From Prevotella sp. UBA2711 (lineage in GTDB: Bacteria > Bacteroidota > Bacteroidia > Bacteroidales > Bacteroidaceae): a stretch of DNA of 56,459 bases. The position numbers and the translations under genes are program-made. Below are positions 52,425 to 56,459 of the stretch, piece by piece. The notes beneath the pieces are model-generated. The model was given only the letters and a program-made list of their open reading frames with translations, did no database searches and was not told the DNA's origin. Position 1 is the stretch's first letter, and each line of letters begins with the position of its first letter. The stretch is from the NCBI GenBank assembly GCA_002354095.1, contig DEKX01000045.1, forward strand, positions 1 to 56,459. Reading direction: 5' to 3'.

Positions 52425-53648
52425 TTAGAATCTGATACCGAATTGTGTATTGATATACCATTCGTAGAGCTTGACGTTTGTGTTGTCGTGGTTGTAGGTG
52501 AAACGGTGTACCTGTCCATAGACATTGACGAAGAAATTCTTGGCATTATAGGTGATGCCGGCTCGTCCGTTGATATTCAGTTTCCAACGTGTCTTCTTCA
52601 CTTCTTCGCCGGTTTCCCACATTTCGACATCCTGCTGCCAAGCGAGGTCTTTTTCGTCGATAGGCAGCGGTTTCCTTTTCTCGCCGTTATCCCACCGGCG
52701 GGTGTCGGCATTCCACTTGCCGTAATCCTTGGTTTCGTCGTCTTCGGCATAGGCGAAATCGTAGTTGCTGTCGTAATGGGTTACGGTGACTCGGTTATAG
52801 ACACTGATGGTGGGCATGACCATGACATTGAACAGCCATCCTCGTGCCGGTACCCAGTTATAGCCGTAGCCGATACCGATATTGGCCTGCTGGACCTTGA
52901 TTTTACCCACGCCGTTGGCAGCAAAGACAAATCCGCCATTGAGCCTGTCGGAATAATCGATGGACGACTGATACCACGACAGTCCCAGTAGGAGCGAACC
53001 GGCTGAGCGTCGCTGGATGACCGACTGGTTGTAGGCAGCATCCTGAGAATAGCGCTTGCCGTTGAACACGTAGTAGCCGTCGATGAACACGGAGCGAACC
53101 CAGATGGGGGCGTGACTGGTGTAGGGGACGGCTTTCTCGTCGATTACCTCATCATTGAAATGACCTTGCAGGTCGAGCTTGATGTCTTGTGTCTTGAAGC
53201 GACGAAGACTGAAGATGAGTCCGTAGCGGGTGCCGGTGGAACTGATGGTCCAATAGCGTCCGGCATTCTTGAGCAGTGGGAAGGAATAGCCGACACCCAG
53301 TCCGCGATATCCTACCCACACACCCAGATAGGTGGCGAGGGGCGGATTGATGCGCATGTTCCATGAGGCTGCGAGAGATTCGCCGGGGGTGATGCCGTAG
53401 AGATAGTTGAAGTCGATATCGGAATGCATCTTTACATAAACCTCGTTGAACTTGGGATAGATAACGACACGCCAGGGATTCTTGGGAACCTCGATATAGT
53501 TGGAGTCGGCTTTGTTGATCCAGAGTGAGTCAATGTAATTCATGCCCTTACGCAGTTTGCGCGAGAGCCACGATTCGTTTTGAGCATGAATGCCCAGTGC
53601 CACGAAGGCACTGAGCATCACGACGGATATGACACGTTTCAGCATCAT
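52425..53648 (-). CDS. DUF4421-like outer-membrane protein
   Basis: A 407-residue protein with a cleavable signal (VISVVMLSAFVALGIHAQ). The mature part has alternating hydrophobic beta strands, for example GLGVGYSFPLLKNAGRYW and IGIGYGYNWVPARGWLFNVMVMP, and ends in aromatic INTQFGIRF, the C-terminal Phe signature of outer-membrane beta-barrels. It matches the DUF4421 family of Bacteroidota, whose function is unknown. It directly abuts the araB stop with no gap, inside araA-araB-orf-abfA, which suggests a role in arabinose-polymer handling or sensing. Confidence 0.75.
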   Translation of the reverse strand: MMLKRVISVVMLSAFVALGIHAQNESWLSRKLRKGMNYIDSLWINKADSNYIEVPKNPWRVVIYPKFNEVYVKMHSDIDFNYLYGITPGESLAASWNMRINPPLATYLGVWVGYRGLGVGYSFPLLKNAGRYWTISSTGTRYGLIFSLRRFKTQDIKLDLQGHFNDEVIDEKAVPYTSHAPIWVRSVFIDGYYVFNGKRYSQDAAYNQSVIQRRSAGSLLLGLSWYQSSIDYSDRLNGGFVFAANGVGKIKVQQANIGIGYGYNWVPARGWLFNVMVMPTISVYNRVTVTHYDSNYDFAYAEDDETKDYGKWNADTRRWDNGEKRKPLPIDEKDLAWQQDVEMWETGEEVKKTRWKLNINGRAGITYNAKNFFVNVYGQVHRFTYNHDNTNVKLYEWYINTQFGIRF

Positions 53649-55238
53649 TTACTTATGGTCAACAGCACTCTGTTCTACAGGCAGACAACGCTTGTAGTTC
53701 TCGATGTAATTATCGAAACCGGCAACATCTTCGGCAGTGGGGGCAACGGATGTGCCCTGATTGCCAGCAAATACCACCTTTTCAAGATAATCCTCAAGAG
53801 AGTATTTCTGACTGTTGCGCACCTGGAAGGCTGAGAGCAGGGCAATGCCCCATGCACCACCTTCGCCAGCAGTCTCCATGACAGAGATGGGCGAGTTGAG
53901 GGCAGCAGCCAGCATGCGCTGTCCCACACCGGAAGTCTTGAAGTAACCTCCGTGTCCGGTAATGCGGTCAACCTTGATTTTCTCTTCCTTGAACAGGATG
54001 TCGTTACCAATCTTCAGCACACCGATGGCTCCATAGAGGTGGGCACGCATGAAGTTGGCCAGATTGAACTTATCGCCGGCAGAACGGATGAACATCGGAC
54101 GACCTTCGGCAAGACCGGTGACGGGTTCGCCGCTGACGTAGTTGTAGGAAATCAGTCCGCCACAGTCGGTATCGCCCTTCAGAGCCTCGTTGAACAGCTT
54201 TCCGTAGAGTTCGTTCATATCTACCTTGACACCCAGCAGTTGCTGGTATTCCTTGAACAGGCTTACCCAGGCATTGATGTCGGAGGTGCAGTTGTTGCAG
54301 TGAACCATTGCCACGAGACTGCCGTCGGGTGTGGTGACCATATCAATCATCTCGTAGGGTTTCGACAGCGGTTTCTCCAATACAATCATAGAGAATGAAG
54401 AGGTGCCTGCGCTGACATTGCCCGTGCGCTGCTTGACGGCATTGGTGGCAACCATACCGGTGCCTGCGTCGCCTTCGGGAGGACAAACGGGGATGCCTGC
54501 CTTCAGATGGCCGCTGACGTCAATCATCTTTGCTCCCTTCGGTGTGAGGAGTCCTGCGTCCTGACCGGCACTCAGCGACTTGGGAAGAATGTCGAGCAGA
54601 TGGAAGGGCAGACCTTTAGAATCGAGGATGTTGTCGAATTTGGCAACCATATCGGCATCGTAGGTCTTGGTGGCGGGGTCAACAGGAATCATACCAGAGG
54701 CATCGCCAACACCGAGAACGAACTTACCCGTTACCTGCCAATGGATATAGCCGGCGAGGGTAGTGAGATACTTGATATCCTTCACATGGGCATCGTTGTT
54801 GAGTATGCACTGATAGAGGTGGCTGATGCTCCAGCGGAGGGGAATGTTGTAGTTGAAGAGCTGGCTGAGTTCAGCAGCAGCCTTGCCGGTATTGGTGTTG
54901 CGCCAAGTGCGGAAAGGCACGAGAATCTGCTGGTTCTCATCGAAAGCCATATAGCCGTGCATCATGGCAGAGAAACCGATACCGGCGAGGGTTTCGATTT
55001 CGCAGTCGTACTGTTGCTTAACATCCTTGCGGAGGTCGGCATAGCAGTCTTGCAGTCCCTTCCAGATGTCCTCGATAGAGTAGGTCCACAAACCGTCAAC
55101 GAGTTGGTTTTCCCACTCGTGAGAGCCTTGTGCTATAGGCTTGTTTTGCTCGTCGATGAGTACAGCCTTGATGCGGGTTGATCCAAACTCGATACCGAGA
55201 ATGGCCTGTCCTGATTCAATAACTTGTTTTGTATTCAT
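53649..55238 (-). CDS. araB: FGGY-family carbohydrate kinase, probable L-ribulokinase
   Basis: A 529-residue FGGY sugar kinase with two actin-like domains: AILGIEFGSTRIKAVLIDE at the N-terminus, GIGFSAMMHGYMAFDE, and the second-domain nucleotide region RITGHGGYFKTSGVGQRMLAAAL. The gene order araA-araB and the downstream arabinofuranosidase argue for phosphorylation of L-ribulose to L-ribulose 5-phosphate. The sequence by itself could equally be a xylulokinase-like member. It starts 45 nt after the araA stop. Confidence 0.85.
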   Translation of the reverse strand: MNTKQVIESGQAILGIEFGSTRIKAVLIDEQNKPIAQGSHEWENQLVDGLWTYSIEDIWKGLQDCYADLRKDVKQQYDCEIETLAGIGFSAMMHGYMAFDENQQILVPFRTWRNTNTGKAAAELSQLFNYNIPLRWSISHLYQCILNNDAHVKDIKYLTTLAGYIHWQVTGKFVLGVGDASGMIPVDPATKTYDADMVAKFDNILDSKGLPFHLLDILPKSLSAGQDAGLLTPKGAKMIDVSGHLKAGIPVCPPEGDAGTGMVATNAVKQRTGNVSAGTSSFSMIVLEKPLSKPYEMIDMVTTPDGSLVAMVHCNNCTSDINAWVSLFKEYQQLLGVKVDMNELYGKLFNEALKGDTDCGGLISYNYVSGEPVTGLAEGRPMFIRSAGDKFNLANFMRAHLYGAIGVLKIGNDILFKEEKIKVDRITGHGGYFKTSGVGQRMLAAALNSPISVMETAGEGGAWGIALLSAFQVRNSQKYSLEDYLEKVVFAGNQGTSVAPTAEDVAGFDNYIENYKRCLPVEQSAVDHK

Positions 55239-55283
55239 ATATTAAAAATTTATTTTACACAGAGGTCACAGAGTGCTTTAAGT

Positions 55284-56459
55284 TTATCTTAAAGCTTTGT
55301 TTAGCATATAGTAAATCTCGCTGTTGCGGAGTTCCTGCTTGAAGTTGGCAATGGTAGTGTCCTTATTGATCTTGACATACTCGATGCCCACCATCTCGGC
55401 AAAGTCTTCCCAGTATTCCTCAGTGATGTCGTAAGAGAAAGCACTGTGGTGAGTACCACCAGCCAGAATCCAGGCTCCGGCACCGATTTCGAAGGTTGGC
55501 TGAGGAACCCACAGGGCAGAGGCAACAGGAAGATTGGGCATGGGTTTGGGCTCGATGCACTCTACCTCCTGAGAAATCAGACGGAAACGGTTGCCAAGGT
55601 CGACTACAGTAGCCTTGATGCCGCGGCCTACCTTTGAGGTGAAGACCAGACGGGCAGTCTGCTGCTTGCGGATGCCGATACCGAGGAAGTGAACCTCCAG
55701 TTTGGGTTTATCGACAGCTATCATTGGACAAACCTCGAGCATGTGGCTCTGCAGGCAAGAAGAACGGTCGCCGGCAAAGTTGAGGGTATAGTCCTCAAGG
55801 AATGAGCAACCGATGGGCATGCCCTGCTGGATAACCCAGAGTGTGCGATAGAGACAGGCTGTCTTCCAGTCACCCTCGGCACCGAAGCCATAACCCTCAG
55901 CCATCAGACGCTGAGAAGCAAGGCCTGGAATCTGGTCGAAACCAACGAAGTTAGGATCGTTGATGTCAGCATCGCCCAGGTCGTCGAAATTGGTGGTGAA
56001 AGCAGTGGCTCCTTCGTCTTTCAATACGCGACGGAGGGCAATTTCTGCCTTAGCGGCATTCTTCACCTTCTCCCAGTAAACCTCTTCGCCCGATTCGTCA
56101 ATCTTAATGGTGTACTCCTTCTTGTATTCCTCGACGAGGGCATCAGCCTCGGCATCGGTTACTTTCTTGAAATACTCCATCAGTGAAGAAACGGGATAGT
56201 AGTCAACATGATAGCCCAGACGCTGTTCGAACTCAACACGGTCGCCATCGGTAACGGCAACGTTGTTCATGTTCATACCGAACATCAGACAGCGAACATT
56301 CTTGGCATCAGCAACACCAGCTGCAACGCGAGCCCAAACGGCAATCTGCTTCTGAGCCTGCTCGTCTTTCCAATATCCACAAACCACCTTGCGGGGAACA
56401 CGCATACGGGTGCAGATATGTCCGAACTCGATATCACCGTGAGCACTCTGGTTCAGGTT
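55284..56459 (-). CDS. araA: L-arabinose isomerase (partial; 5' end outside the window)
   Basis: The frame is open to the window edge: codons upstream of the internal Met at 56405 read NLNQSAHGDIEFGHICTRM, the conserved AraA segment that normally lies about 110 residues from the N-terminus. So roughly that much is missing. GFGAEGDWKTACLYRTLW and the metal-binding Glu/His regions (GAGAWILAGGTHHSAFS) are visible. It interconverts L-arabinose and L-ribulose. It is the first visible gene of the araA-araB-DUF4421-abfA operon. Confidence 0.93.
   Translation of the reverse strand, partial: NLNQSAHGDIEFGHICTRMRVPRKVVCGYWKDEQAQKQIAVWARVAAGVADAKNVRCLMFGMNMNNVAVTDGDRVEFEQRLGYHVDYYPVSSLMEYFKKVTDAEADALVEEYKKEYTIKIDESGEEVYWEKVKNAAKAEIALRRVLKDEGATAFTTNFDDLGDADINDPNFVGFDQIPGLASQRLMAEGYGFGAEGDWKTACLYRTLWVIQQGMPIGCSFLEDYTLNFAGDRSSCLQSHMLEVCPMIAVDKPKLEVHFLGIGIRKQQTARLVFTSKVGRGIKATVVDLGNRFRLISQEVECIEPKPMPNLPVASALWVPQPTFEIGAGAWILAGGTHHSAFSYDITEEYWEDFAEMVGIEYVKINKDTTIANFKQELRNSEIYYMLNKALR

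Overview
The window looks like a chromosomal segment of a gut- or rumen-type Bacteroidota, most likely Prevotella/Segatella. Three observations support this. Promoters repeatedly fit the Bacteroidota pattern TTTG - 19/20 nt - TAnnTTTG. There is a fimbrillin-like lipoprotein preceded by a short leader-like protein, and a DUF5112/DUF5113-type sensor kinase. The core metabolic genes have the operon styles usual for this group (thrA-apgM-thrC, araA-araB-abfA, lacI-uxaA / kdgK-eda). No rRNA, tRNA, CRISPR array, transposase or integrase was recognised.

Layout. 1-5.3 kb: the tail of an unknown gene, then a compact module of a small XRE regulator, a type IIG restriction-modification enzyme and a RhuM-like protein. 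5.5-8.2 kb (minus): a fimbrillin-like surface lipoprotein with a glycine-rich beta-solenoid, preceded by a 58-residue protein and a long structured leader. 8.3-8.75 kb: a toxin-antitoxin remnant with a truncated MazF/PemK-like toxin. 8.8-19.7 kb: hexuronate catabolism, with lacI-uxaA-nhaC-orf on minus and, divergently, kdgK-eda continuing by overlapping genes into a two-component system and a membrane protein, followed by a candidate small RNA. 19.8-27.6 kb: a LolA-like protein, carB, ettA, a VanW-like protein and a ferredoxin-type aldo/keto reductase. 27.6-29.1 kb: a non-coding boundary region with a long inverted repeat, a 22-bp-period direct repeat array and an excisionase-like gene. 29.1-41.3 kb: a defence island. 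41.4-56.5 kb: a DUF5715-like protein, the threonine operon, two tandem acyl-CoA synthetases and an L-arabinose operon cut by the window edge.

The most notable locus is 29,158-39,674. It is one tightly packed plus-strand operon: XRE regulator, cytosine-5 methyltransferase, a protein with two GHKL ATPase domains, a receiver-domain protein, a small caspase/CHAT-like putative protease, a second cytosine-5 methyltransferase, a McrB-like AAA+ GTPase and a LlaJI/McrC-type nuclease. Two m5C methyltransferases plus a McrB-like motor and a partner nuclease is the known LlaJI layout. The kinase/receiver/protease cassette between the two methyltransferases is not part of that layout and may be an inbuilt signalling or cell-suicide branch. 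Base composition changes sharply inside the McrB gene, which suggests that the upstream half, including the likely recognition domain, was exchanged as a unit. A RhuM-Fic protein and a Vsr endonuclease with a disruptive in-frame insertion follow.

All family assignments are from reading motifs and translations by eye; no database or structure search was run.
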